Source of the DNA: Candidatus Afararchaeum irisae
GTDB lineage: Archaea > Halobacteriota > Halobacteria > Halobacteriales > Afararchaeaceae
NCBI GenBank assembly: GCA_034190545.1
Contig: JAXIOF010000027.1
Span: forward strand, 1 to 53,808
Length of the DNA stretch: 53,808 nucleotides
Direction: 5' to 3'
Made by a program: the position numbers and the translations under genes
The notes under the pieces: model-generated
Told to the model about the DNA's origin: nothing
What the model saw: only the letters and a program-made list of their open reading frames with translations
Databases searched by the model: none
Shown here: positions 1 to 8,261 of the stretch, piece by piece
Position numbering within the stretch: position 1 is the first letter of the stretch
How the letters are laid out: each line of letters starts with the position of its first letter

Positions 1-1404
1 TCAGGAATAGAGTTCGACGTCTACGCGACTGTGCCGCCACAGCCTCTCTTCGACGCATTCGAGCCGCGGCGTGCCGACGACGACGAGGCTGAGAGGCTCG
101 TCGATCTTCTCTCACATCCGCGTGTCGTGGGTGTCGGAGAGACGTCTTGGATACGTTTAGTCGGACGTGAGACGCCCGCCGAGATCCTCTACGAAGCCGC
201 GAAAGAAGAACGAAAACGCGTCACAGGACACGGAGCCGGCTGTTCCGACGAGAACTACGAGGCGTTCGCGTCGGTCATAGACGACGACCACGAGGCTATC
301 TCGGGAGACGGACTCCTCGAACGTGTCGAGAACGGCGTCCACGCAGTCGGACGGTACGGATCTATACGTGACGACATCCGCGCCGTCGGGGACGCATACG
401 ACGAGGTCGGCTTCAGCCCCGAGATATCGCTCTCGACCGACGGGATGTGGCCTCGGGAGCTAGTCGAGGAGGGCTACATGGACGTCGTCGTGAGGAAGGC
501 GATAGAAGAAGGGGTCGATCCCATAGACGCGGTAAGTATGGCGACCTACGTCCCAGCGCGTTACTACGGTCTCGAAGACGTCGGAAGTCTGACCCCCGGA
601 AAGACTGCGAATATCGCGGTTCTCAACAGTCTTGAGGAGGTCGAAGTATCGACGGTTCTCTACGAGGGCGAGGTAGTCTACGACTCCGAGTCAGGGAAGG
701 CTCCGTCCCCAGAAGACGGAGACGAAGACAGAGACGAAGACTGGGAAGGACACGACTACCCCGACCGCTTCTACGACTACATAGACGTCACGACCGACGT
801 AGACGACCTGAGGGTCGACTCGGATGTCGCTGTCGACGGGGAGGTACGTGGAATAGAGTACTCGGGAGGTCTCCTGTCGGGAGAGACGGCTGTCGAGCCG
901 CGCGAGGAGGACGGCGAGTTACTCTCCGATCCCGAGAACGACGTTCTCAAGATATCCCTCTTAGACAGACATCCCGACTCCGACGGCACCGGATTCACGG
1001 GGTTTGTCACGGGATTCGGGATAGAAAAGGGGGCGGTCGCGACCACACTCACGTGGGAGACGCCGGGCGTCCTCGCCGTAGGAGCCGACGACGACGAGAC
1101 CGTGAGGGCGGTCGAGAGAATAAACGAGATCAACGGAGGCTGGGCAGTCGTACGTGACGGCGACGTGATCGCGGAGCTTCCGGCTAAGCTGGGAGGGGTC
1201 TGTTCTGACATGAGGGTTGAGGAGACCGCGAGACTTTACGGAGAGGTCGATGACGCGATAGAGAGCCTCGGAAGCGATGTCGACCGTCCTATGCTCGGAC
1301 TCCAGACGCTCGCCTTCTTCGGGGTGCCGTCTCTCAAGATGTCTTTCTCGGGATACGCAGACGTCCTATCGCGTGAGGTCGTTGGACTCGATCTCGACGA
1401 GTAG
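1..1404 (+). CDS. ade: Adenine deaminase, 3' part (5' end outside window)
   Basis: The reading frame is open from the first base, so the N-terminus (roughly 100 residues of a protein normally near 580) lies outside the window. A GTG at base 31 is internal, not the start. Adenine deaminase converts adenine to hypoxanthine and ammonia in purine salvage. Amidohydrolase landmarks are visible: GH followed by DDHE in the first third, then LSTDGMWPREL, then the C-terminal PGKTANIAVL typical of metal-dependent hydrolases. The last third fits the Ade C-terminal domain (GGWAVVRDGDV, then VPSLKMSFSG). The next gene starts 71 bases downstream on the same strand. Confidence 0.88.
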   Translation, partial: SGIEFDVYATVPPQPLFDAFEPRRADDDEAERLVDLLSHPRVVGVGETSWIRLVGRETPAEILYEAAKEERKRVTGHGAGCSDENYEAFASVIDDDHEAISGDGLLERVENGVHAVGRYGSIRDDIRAVGDAYDEVGFSPEISLSTDGMWPRELVEEGYMDVVVRKAIEEGVDPIDAVSMATYVPARYYGLEDVGSLTPGKTANIAVLNSLEEVEVSTVLYEGEVVYDSESGKAPSPEDGDEDRDEDWEGHDYPDRFYDYIDVTTDVDDLRVDSDVAVDGEVRGIEYSGGLLSGETAVEPREEDGELLSDPENDVLKISLLDRHPDSDGTGFTGFVTGFGIEKGAVATTLTWETPGVLAVGADDDETVRAVERINEINGGWAVVRDGDVIAELPAKLGGVCSDMRVEETARLYGEVDDAIESLGSDVDRPMLGLQTLAFFGVPSLKMSFSGYADVLSREVVGLDLDE

Positions 1405-1475
1405 TAGTATAATCCGAAACGTCGACTTCCTAATATGTAAGCTTAAGGGTCACGAGGGACTAACCAATCCAAGTA

Positions 1476-1940
1476 ATGAAGCCCAAGAAGGTTCTAACGG
1501 TTGCAGTCCTCGTTCTAGGCATCTCAGTTGCCTACTACTCGATGAACGCCGCGCCTGTAACGAGCGACCAGACCTACTCGTACCACGGGGGTACAGCGTG
1601 GCACTCTAACTACACCGAGGCGAAACAGATAGCACAGGAGAAGAACAAGCCCATGCTTCTCTACTTCTGGGCTACTTGGTGTACCTACTGCGAGGACTAC
1701 GACCAGAAGGTGTATACCGACGAAGATGTGAGGAACCAGCTCGAGGACTACGTCTTAGTGGGGGTCAACATGGATAGGAACGACGAGGTCACGGAACGTC
1801 TCAAACGTGAGTACGACGCCAATTACCCGCCACAGCACGTCATACTCACGCCCGACGGTGAGACTGTGACTGAAATCAACGGATACGCCAAGAAGGAGAC
1901 ATTCCTTAGGATACTCAAAAACGCTAAGAGGGAGGTCTAA
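1476..1940 (+). CDS. Membrane-anchored thioredoxin-fold protein, likely CcmG/DsbD-like reductant for cytochrome c maturation
   Basis: A 154-residue protein with an N-terminal hydrophobic anchor (about residues 5-22) and a thioredoxin fold carrying the redox motif WCTYC near residue 69, followed by a cis-proline region (YPPQHVIL). The sequence resembles the thioredoxin_7/DsbD C-terminal type. It should face the outside of the cell and reduce cysteines, most likely apocytochrome c CXXCH sites. This is inferred from its place six bases before ccmF, with ccdA (the electron supplier) nearby. A CTTAAG TATA-like element sits about 30 bases before the ATG. The exact partner cannot be read from sequence. 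Confidence 0.82.
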   Translation: MKPKKVLTVAVLVLGISVAYYSMNAAPVTSDQTYSYHGGTAWHSNYTEAKQIAQEKNKPMLLYFWATWCTYCEDYDQKVYTDEDVRNQLEDYVLVGVNMDRNDEVTERLKREYDANYPPQHVILTPDGETVTEINGYAKKETFLRILKNAKREV

Positions 1941-1946
1941 GATAAG

Positions 1947-4322
1947 ATGAAAGCTGGAAATATACTCATAGGACTCTCAGCCGTAGCCGGGATAGTCTCG
2001 ACTCTACTGCTTCTCTACGACTACGCTAAGGAGACAGAGAGATTCACGAAGGTCGTCTCGGTGCTCATACCCGTAACTTCGTTCGGTCTCGTCTCGGCAC
2101 TCGTCTACCTGACATACCAGTTCGTGACAGGCGACTATACCAACCTCTATGTCTGGGAGAACTCCGCTGACTACCTAGGTCTTTTATATAAGGTCACAGG
2201 AGTATACGCCGCGAACGAAGGTTCGATACTCCTCTGGGGAGCGATAGCCTCAGTCGTCTCAGCCTGGGCTATGGTCACGAAAGGGATTAAAGGCAAACAC
2301 AACAAGCTCGTACAGTCTATATCTGTTGGGGTCGTGGCGTACTTCGCCGGAATGTTACTCACACAGAGCCCTTTCAAGTCGATATATCAGGAGTTCCCTG
2401 ATGCACCCCAGGGTTTCGTACCGCCCGACGGAAGCGGTCTAAATCCTCTCCTCATAGATCCTTTCATAGCTATACATCCTCCCCTGATGTTCACATCTTA
2501 CTCTCTTCTCATAGTCCCGTTCGGAATAGGAACGGCACATTTCATCTCAAAGGTGCGCGGTGACGGCGGCATATTCGACGACTGGATAGGGAGTGTCATG
2601 AGATGGCTGCGAGTATCGTGGCTCTTTCTCACAGTCGCAATAACTCTCGGCGGTATCTGGTCGTACCGCGTCCTCGGATGGGGTGGATTCTGGGCATGGG
2701 ATCCCGTCGAGACCGCGATACTCGTGCCATGGCTCTTCCTCACGGCGACGATACACTCGGTGACTAACTACCGTGGAAACAGGGAGTACAGCATACTCGC
2801 TCCTGCGTCGATATCTGTAGTATTCGCTCTCACGGTCTATACGACGACAGTCGTCAGAAGCGGTGTCTTCAGGAGTGTCCACTCGTTCGCGACGGGTGGT
2901 ATTGGTATGTCGGTTCTGATACTCATGGGAGCCACGACTCTACTTGGCTTCGTGCTTCCTACGGGTTACTGGTTCCTCAAGAAGGACGAGTCGGACTCAG
3001 ACGAGACTCCGGATGAGTGGATTACACGGTCGAACATCATCCATCTCGGCGTCCTCCTATTCGGACTCCTGACTTTCGTCTCGTTCTGGGGGCTCTCGTT
3101 CCCGGTTCTGAGAGACATGGCGACGGGAATCGAGGTCAGCGTCGACAGTAAGTACTACAACCTCTGGAGCTACCCACTCATCGTAATAACGGTTCTGTTA
3201 GCGGGATTCTACATGGACTACGATGTCGAGGGCAAGAAGAAGAGCCTGATGGGGCTCGGACTCTTCTCAACTGCGACGGTAGTTGCGGCGTTGATTTCAC
3301 CTTCGAGTCAGTGGCACCTAGCCGAGACGACCGTCAACGACCAGATAGTCTACCGGAGTATAGGAAACGTCAGCGTCCTCTCTGCTGTTCCTCCCGCAGT
3401 CTATCTCTCGTTCTCAGTTGTAAAACGTCTCTTGAGTAGAATCTCGACTTCGGCGGGACGTAACCGTAAGCTCAAGGAGACGGGTATTACGGTGATACAC
3501 GTCGGAGTCGCAGTCCTCTTTGTCTCGGTGTCATTCACATACCTCTTCACAGTACAGTCGTCGGTGATAGTCGACGGAGTAAACAACATTGACGACGCCG
3601 AGATGTACAATGTCCCCGACTCTGACTACTCAATAAACGTCCTCGGATACGAGGAGACACGGACGCCGTCGGTCGAGGAGTCGGTGACCTCCCCGAGTGA
3701 GGTTCCGAGCCTCAGATCGAATGTCACTACGGTGGGCGGCACTATCACGGAAGTTAGAGAGACAGGCAACCTCTCGATGGGGCGTCTCGGTGACACCAAT
3801 GTCTGGGTCGCGATGAGGTCGCAGGGAGTCATACAGAAAGGCGACAACGCCGTAGCCCGGGGTAGAATTCTGAGAAACATACTGCCTCAAGTCGAGGCGG
3901 TCGTATTCACGAGTGCCGACAGCTATGGAACTATGGCGAATCCTCCTGAGGGTGTCGCAGAGCCGCGCGTGAGATCGAACGTCCTCAACATAGAGGTCTA
4001 TGAAAACGGCAAATACGTCGCAGCCGGAGAAGTGAGTCAGAGTACATTCACGCGGACGAGGATGACCACTAACAATGTCCTGATAGACCGCGGTCTCATG
4101 AAGGACATATACGTCATAGGATCGATAGACAGCGGAACTGCCTCGATTACTATAAAGACTATCCCCCTGACGAACCAGGTCTGGTTCGGCGTGGGTCTCC
4201 TCGTCTTAGGGATGTCGCTCGTTCTAGTCTTTGATCCGAGACACGGCTTGATTCCGGCGTTTAGAAGGAGGAAAGACAAGACCCCGAGCGGGGACAAGAA
4301 GGCACGTGCTACCGACGACTGA
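1947..4322 (+). CDS. ccmF: Cytochrome c maturation protein CcmF (heme-apocytochrome ligation), with CcmE-like insertion
   Basis: A 791-residue polytopic membrane protein of the CcmF/CcsA heme-handling family. The tryptophan-rich heme-binding motif is present as WGGFWAWDPVETA near residues 245-257, followed by the PWLFLTATIHS helix. The C-terminal end (DIYVIGSID, then a last helix) matches the usual CcmF end. Between about residues 590 and 668 lies an extra soluble segment with OB-fold character that resembles CcmE (see findings). GGAGG at 1931-1935 is a plausible ribosome binding site, and the gene is probably co-transcribed with the thioredoxin gene. It should ligate heme to apocytochrome c outside the membrane. 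Confidence 0.9.
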   Translation: MKAGNILIGLSAVAGIVSTLLLLYDYAKETERFTKVVSVLIPVTSFGLVSALVYLTYQFVTGDYTNLYVWENSADYLGLLYKVTGVYAANEGSILLWGAIASVVSAWAMVTKGIKGKHNKLVQSISVGVVAYFAGMLLTQSPFKSIYQEFPDAPQGFVPPDGSGLNPLLIDPFIAIHPPLMFTSYSLLIVPFGIGTAHFISKVRGDGGIFDDWIGSVMRWLRVSWLFLTVAITLGGIWSYRVLGWGGFWAWDPVETAILVPWLFLTATIHSVTNYRGNREYSILAPASISVVFALTVYTTTVVRSGVFRSVHSFATGGIGMSVLILMGATTLLGFVLPTGYWFLKKDESDSDETPDEWITRSNIIHLGVLLFGLLTFVSFWGLSFPVLRDMATGIEVSVDSKYYNLWSYPLIVITVLLAGFYMDYDVEGKKKSLMGLGLFSTATVVAALISPSSQWHLAETTVNDQIVYRSIGNVSVLSAVPPAVYLSFSVVKRLLSRISTSAGRNRKLKETGITVIHVGVAVLFVSVSFTYLFTVQSSVIVDGVNNIDDAEMYNVPDSDYSINVLGYEETRTPSVEESVTSPSEVPSLRSNVTTVGGTITEVRETGNLSMGRLGDTNVWVAMRSQGVIQKGDNAVARGRILRNILPQVEAVVFTSADSYGTMANPPEGVAEPRVRSNVLNIEVYENGKYVAAGEVSQSTFTRTRMTTNNVLIDRGLMKDIYVIGSIDSGTASITIKTIPLTNQVWFGVGLLVLGMSLVLVFDPRHGLIPAFRRRKDKTPSGDKKARATDD

Positions 4323-4380
4323 CAGCTACAACTGGACTAGACTGATGGAATAGAGTCGAATCGGGCTTTTCCTCACTCTT

Positions 4381-5061
4381 CTACTCTTCTAAGACGTAGC
4401 CGAAGGTCATCAAGCCCGCTAGGAAGACTATTCCGTCGTAGACGAGAAGGGTTCTTAGCCATCCGGCGTAGCTTCCACCTTCTGTGACTACCCTTGTGAG
4501 CTCTATTCCCGACAGGAGTACGGGTATCATCAGAGGTATCAGAAGTATCGGAAGAACCGTCTCACTCAGGTTCGACTTCGAGCTGAGTATCGACATCAGG
4601 ACACCTACCGACGAGAAGCCGAGAGACGCGACGACTACGACCCCGATGACGAGAGGTGACTCGGCGATCCCTATGGGGTAGTCGAGGAATATAGTCACGA
4701 GTACGAGCGAGAGGCTTCCGACTACTGTCACGAAGAGCGATGTACTCAGAACCTTACCGACGTAGATTGCCGATCTGTCTACGGGGACGAGCATTAGACC
4801 CTCTATCGCCGAGTCGGACTCCTCGACTGACGCCGAGCGCGTCATTCCGACGGTTCCCGAGAAGACGAATGCGATCCAGAGCGCGCCTCTTCCGACGCCC
4901 CCGAGGTTCTCGAAACGTCTCACGAAGGCGAAAGAGAAGACGACGACTATCAGCGACGCGAAGACGACAGACGAGTTTATCGTACTCTTAGTTCGTGACT
5001 CCAAGAGAACGTCCTTGCGTGCTACCTCGTAGACAACCCCCAAGAACTCTCTCGCGGTCAC
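4381..5061 (-). CDS. ccmB: Heme exporter permease CcmB
   Basis: A 226-residue integral membrane protein with about six hydrophobic segments. The N-terminus (ARKDVLLESRTKSTIN) and the later PILLIPLMIPVLL stretch are typical of CcmB. It is the membrane subunit that works with CcmA, and with CcmC, to release heme-loaded chaperone during cytochrome c maturation. Its ATG overlaps the ccmA stop by four bases, so the two are translationally coupled. It ends 58 bases from the ccmF stop on the opposite strand, a convergent arrangement. Confidence 0.88.
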   Translation of the reverse strand: MTAREFLGVVYEVARKDVLLESRTKSTINSSVVFASLIVVVFSFAFVRRFENLGGVGRGALWIAFVFSGTVGMTRSASVEESDSAIEGLMLVPVDRSAIYVGKVLSTSLFVTVVGSLSLVLVTIFLDYPIGIAESPLVIGVVVVASLGFSSVGVLMSILSSKSNLSETVLPILLIPLMIPVLLSGIELTRVVTEGGSYAGWLRTLLVYDGIVFLAGLMTFGYVLEE

Positions 5062-5771
5062 TCCAGACCCCCCTTCTGTATTCCGACTGACGAATGGTAG
5101 ATCGACTCGAGTTCGTCTAAGCTGTCAAACTCCGACCTGTCGACGTCACGTTTCACCCTGCCCTGATCGAGGAAGACGAGCCTGTCACAGTGGTTGTAGC
5201 CCTCCTCTAAGCTGTGTGTCGTCATAACCACTGTTCTGTCGGTGAAGTCGTCGAGTATTCCCCTCAGGGTCTCCGAAGACCTCTGGTCGAGTCCGGCGTA
5301 GGGCTCGTCTAATAGGAGTATCTCGGGGTTGTGGAGAAGAGCACGCGCGAGCGAGAGTCGTTTTCTCATACCGTGGGAGAAGCCCGAGACTACGTCGCCC
5401 CCTCTCGACGACAGACCCACGTCTTTGAGCCTCCGTCGAACCTCGCTGGGGTCGACGCCGTGGAGACGTGCGTGGAGACGCAGGTTCTCGCGCGCCGTGA
5501 ATCCGTCGTAGAGCATCGAGTCGTGGGATACGACTCCGAGCCTGCTACGTATTTCGGGCTTGTCACCCCTGACCTCTTCGCCGTCTATGTAGACGCTCCC
5601 GTCTGTCGGCACTGAGAGCGTAGCTACCATACGTAGAAGGCTCGTCTTTCCCGCACCGTTGGGACCGAAGAGACCCACCGACTCCCCCTCGTCTATCCCG
5701 AGATCGACCTTATGGACAGCCTCGAACCTCCCGTACCTCTTCGTCACCCTGTCGATCTCTATCAGAGACAT
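5058..5771 (-). CDS. ccmA: Heme exporter ATP-binding protein CcmA
   Basis: A 237-residue ABC ATPase. Walker A is GPNGAGKTS near residues 35-43, the signature region is the degenerate FSHGMRKRL near residue 131, and Walker B is ILLLDEPYAGLD near residue 150, with the switch histidine in TTHSLEE. It powers the CcmABC complex on the cytoplasmic face. It is first in a two-gene unit with ccmB and is divergent from ccdA. A TATA-like ACTTATG (minus strand, 5801-5807) lies about 33 bases before the ATG. By sequence alone it could be a generic ABC-2 ATPase; the ccm context decides. Confidence 0.88.
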   Translation of the reverse strand: MSLIEIDRVTKRYGRFEAVHKVDLGIDEGESVGLFGPNGAGKTSLLRMVATLSVPTDGSVYIDGEEVRGDKPEIRSRLGVVSHDSMLYDGFTARENLRLHARLHGVDPSEVRRRLKDVGLSSRGGDVVSGFSHGMRKRLSLARALLHNPEILLLDEPYAGLDQRSSETLRGILDDFTDRTVVMTTHSLEEGYNHCDRLVFLDQGRVKRDVDRSEFDSLDELESIYHSSVGIQKGGLE

Positions 5772-5830
5772 CTATGTAGTGTTACTTCCGGCGATCCACA
5801 CATAAGTGTGTCTCTGTCGTCTGTCGGATA

Positions 5831-5839
5831 GTATAAGTG
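5831..5839 (+). promoter_or_regulatory. TATA box of ccdA
   Basis: GTATAAGTG is centred about 27 bases before the ccdA ATG, the normal archaeal position for a leaderless transcript. A second, minus-strand TATA-like element for ccmA lies at 5801-5807, so the 90-base gap holds two divergent promoters. Confidence 0.55.
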
Positions 5840-5861
5840 TTTAAGACGCGTAGAGCCTCCG

Positions 5862-6548
5862 ATGGCTGTCTCGACTACTCTTCCGGGTATCACTGCGGCG
5901 TTCGTCGCGGGTCTACTCACGGTTCTGACACCATGCTGTATACCGATGATACCCCCGCTCCTCTCGGGAAGCGTGGGACACCGTCTCCGTCCCGTCTTCA
6001 TAGTCTCAGGGAGCGTGATCACTTTCACGGCACTCGGCGTAGCGAGCGGAACTCTCGGCTCTCTGAGTCCCGAGGCTCTACGTCTCCCGTCGATGGTTCT
6101 CATAATCGCGTTCGGAGCCGTGATGGCGGACGACGACTTCTATGCGGTCTACTCGAAGTACTCGTCACGTGTCTCGTCTTCGGCGTCACGTGCGGTCGAC
6201 TCTTTCGACTCCGACGAGCATCCTCTCGCGTCGGCATTCTTCCTCGGTCTCCTACTGGGAGCTATCTGGCTCCCGTGTGTCGGACCCGTCTTAGGAGCCG
6301 TACTCGCCTACGTCGGCACGACAGGCGACGTCGTAACTAGCGGATCGCTCCTCTTCGTATACGGCGTCGGCTTCTCAGTACCGCTTCTGGGGATAGCCTA
6401 CGGAGGCAAGACCGGAGGCAAGGCTCTCATGGAGAAACTCGACATGGGAACGACCGAGAAGATACGTCAGGCGGCAGGCTACCTACTTATCGCTACGGGA
6501 GTCGGGATACTCTTTGAGGTCGACAGACTGGTAATGTCAGTCATGTGA
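5862..6548 (+). CDS. ccdA: Cytochrome c biogenesis protein CcdA (thiol electron carrier across the membrane)
   Basis: A 228-residue membrane protein of the CcdA/DsbD transmembrane family with six hydrophobic segments. The two redox cysteines are visible in TPCCIP (residues 24-29; an extra neighbouring cysteine is present) and LPCVGP (residues 138-143). The family passes electrons from cytoplasmic thioredoxin to outward-facing thiol proteins, here probably the thioredoxin-like protein at 1476. The stop codon is followed at once by a UUCG hairpin. The gene is transcribed towards ccmC-ccmD. Confidence 0.9.
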   Translation: MAVSTTLPGITAAFVAGLLTVLTPCCIPMIPPLLSGSVGHRLRPVFIVSGSVITFTALGVASGTLGSLSPEALRLPSMVLIIAFGAVMADDDFYAVYSKYSSRVSSSASRAVDSFDSDEHPLASAFFLGLLLGAIWLPCVGPVLGAVLAYVGTTGDVVTSGSLLFVYGVGFSVPLLGIAYGGKTGGKALMEKLDMGTTEKIRQAAGYLLIATGVGILFEVDRLVMSVM

Positions 6549-6564
6549 GGACTCTTCGGAGTCC
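6549..6564 (+). terminator. UUCG-capped hairpin directly after ccdA
   Basis: GGACTC, loop TTCG, then GAGTCC: a perfect six-base-pair stem with the very stable UUCG tetraloop, starting at the base after the ccdA stop. A U-rich tail is weak (CTTAAGTAGTT follows), so it may protect or define the mRNA 3' end rather than end transcription alone. The ccmC TATA region follows directly. Confidence 0.55.
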
Positions 6565-6598
6565 TTAAGTAGTTATATTAGATACGACAGTTAGGAGA

Positions 6599-7345
6599 AT
6601 GGTATCGTCGTCATACATACTCAGCCGTCTCGTAAGACTCACGAGAGTCGTGATGTGGAGCCGGGTGGTCAAGTGGGGTGCTCTCGTCACTGGAGTAGTG
6701 TCGCTGGGCCTCGTCTTCGGCTACGCTTCGAAGACTATGTACGGCATAGAACACCAGGTAAATCTAATCGCTTACTGGCACATAGCGATGGCGTGGACAG
6801 CCGCAGTCGCCCTCTCAGTGACATTCGTGGGAAGCGTGCTCTACCTGCGTTACGGCGGGCGTTTCTGGAACAACCTAGCCCACTCGGCGGGGGAGATAGG
6901 CTTCATGTTCGCTACTCTGACACTTATCACGGGAAGCATCTGGGGACGTATAATCTGGAACTCGTGGTGGGAGTGGAGCGACGTACGTCTAGTGACCTTC
7001 CTGATAGTCTGGTTCATATACGCGGGATACCTCATAGTCTACTCCGCGAGCGAGAAGAGGAGGGGAGGCGACGGGAAGTACGCCGCGGTCTACGGCATAG
7101 TCGGCTTCGTGACCGTCCCGATATCGTACATATCGACTTCGCTGTGGACTCCAACATTCCACGAGAAGACTCTCGGTAACCCCGATGTGAGTGCCAACAT
7201 AGACCCGACGACACTCATGGTCTCGCTCGTCGCGGTGAGTCTCCTGTATGCCTACCTCATGACGGTACGTATAGACATACATGAGCTTGAGGACAGGGTC
7301 ATACTCGAAAGAGAAACGAAGAAGGTAAGATCAGACACGAGGTAG
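6599..7345 (+). CDS. ccmC: Cytochrome c maturation protein CcmC
   Basis: A 248-residue membrane protein with about six helices. The CcmC heme-handling motif is visible as SWWEWSDVR at residues 122-130, flanked by candidate heme-ligand histidines at H61 (YWHIAMAW) and H188 (TPTFHE). CcmC loads heme onto the chaperone CcmE. The ATG has TTATAT at about 6573-6578, some 25 bases upstream. It is followed seven bases later by ccmD. A start further in is possible, since residues 1-20 are poorly conserved in this family. Confidence 0.88.
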   Translation: MVSSSYILSRLVRLTRVVMWSRVVKWGALVTGVVSLGLVFGYASKTMYGIEHQVNLIAYWHIAMAWTAAVALSVTFVGSVLYLRYGGRFWNNLAHSAGEIGFMFATLTLITGSIWGRIIWNSWWEWSDVRLVTFLIVWFIYAGYLIVYSASEKRRGGDGKYAAVYGIVGFVTVPISYISTSLWTPTFHEKTLGNPDVSANIDPTTLMVSLVAVSLLYAYLMTVRIDIHELEDRVILERETKKVRSDTR

Positions 7346-7352
7346 ATAAAGT

Positions 7353-7478
7353 ATGGAGCCACTTCTACTAGTCGGATACAGCCTAATCTTCATAGGCATA
7401 TTCATCTACACCCTCTTCATGAGGAGACGTATAAAACGTCTGGAGCAGAGAGTCGCCGACCTACGTGACGACTCTTAG
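7353..7478 (+). CDS. ccmD: Small membrane protein CcmD-like
   Basis: A 41-residue protein: a single hydrophobic helix (about residues 4-22), then a basic patch MRRRIKR and a charged tail. This is the shape and place of CcmD, the small subunit that stabilises CcmC-CcmE in the heme exporter. It follows ccmC by seven bases on the same strand. The call rests on size, topology and context, because CcmD proteins share little sequence. Confidence 0.72.
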   Translation: MEPLLLVGYSLIFIGIFIYTLFMRRRIKRLEQRVADLRDDS

Positions 7479-7495
7479 GTGTTAAGTGTTAGGTG

Positions 7496-7789
7496 TCAGC
7501 TGTCGGGGACTAAGCTGTACATCACGAAGAGGAATCCGACCGTCGTAATCAGGTTGTTGACTGTTAGAAGCGACTGTGTGCGTGAGAAGTCGACGAGAAA
7601 AGCACTCACAGCCGTTCCGATCGAGGCAGCCACGATGAGTACGAAGCCGACCGAGAGGTATACCATGTCAGTCCTCTGTGTCCTGATGTAAGCCCGCACT
7701 GAGACGGCTACGAGCGACATACCCGCGGCTGCGACGGTGAGGCTGAAGACAGTGTAGAGCATCTCCAGTGTCTGCATCTTTAAGCTCAT
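7496..7789 (-). CDS. Small membrane protein, DUF7521-like
   Basis: A 97-residue protein with three hydrophobic segments and the pattern VRAYIRTQ ... YLSVGF ... VGFLFVMYSL. This resembles a haloarchaeal family (DUF7521, recalled from memory) often found beside winged-helix regulators. That is the case here: it lies 87 bases downstream of the regulator at 7877-8224 on the same strand. Function is unknown; a membrane partner or sensor for the regulator is an inference. The start is uncertain: ATG codons at 7789, 7777 and 7762 are all possible, and a TATA-like GTATAAT just upstream favours the later ones. Confidence 0.7.
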   Translation of the reverse strand: MSLKMQTLEMLYTVFSLTVAAAGMSLVAVSVRAYIRTQRTDMVYLSVGFVLIVAASIGTAVSAFLVDFSRTQSLLTVNNLITTVGFLFVMYSLVPDS

Positions 7790-7876
7790 ATTATACGTGT
7801 CTTCTACGCAAGAAAACCCTGTCGATAGTTATAAATCTGACCTCCCGGTTATCAGATGAGATAACTCGGGGTAGCG

Positions 7877-8224
7877 TCACTGACGTTTGAGGTCGTCCCA
7901 GATATCGACCAGTTTCTCCTCTGCGTCGGTTATCTCGTCCATCTCTATCGTGGGTGTTCCGTTCCCCTCGAAGAGTATACGTATCTCGTTGACCTGTGTC
8001 CTGTAGACCTTAGTACGTCTTCCCTCGTCGGAGAGAACCCTGTCTTCGAGTTCGAGGAGACCTGTGTCCTGAAGCTCCTCTATCCTGCGGTAACACGTGG
8101 CTATGGGTATGTCGAGTTCGTCGCTGAGCTCCTGGGCGGACTTGGGTCTCCGCGCCGAGTCGAGAATCTCGGGGTTGTACTTGTTCCCGAGAGCCTCCAG
8201 AACCTCAGACTCAGACGAGTCCAT
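7877..8224 (-). CDS. Winged helix-turn-helix transcriptional regulator (ArsR-like)
   Basis: A 115-residue protein whose middle is a clear winged helix: SAQELSDELDIPIATCYRRI, then EELQDTGLLELED and a wing with RRTKVYRT. A longer frame exists upstream, but the ATG at 8224 (MDSSESEV) starts the conserved part and has a TATA-like element (TATAGTTAAAA region, read on the minus strand) about 25-30 bases upstream. It precedes the DUF7521-like membrane gene, a pairing seen again at 51937-52744. Target genes cannot be read from sequence. Confidence 0.8.
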   Translation of the reverse strand: MDSSESEVLEALGNKYNPEILDSARRPKSAQELSDELDIPIATCYRRIEELQDTGLLELEDRVLSDEGRRTKVYRTQVNEIRILFEGNGTPTIEMDEITDAEEKLVDIWDDLKRQ

Positions 8225-8261
8225 TGGGTTTAGATACGTCCATATAGTTAAAACCGTGTTG

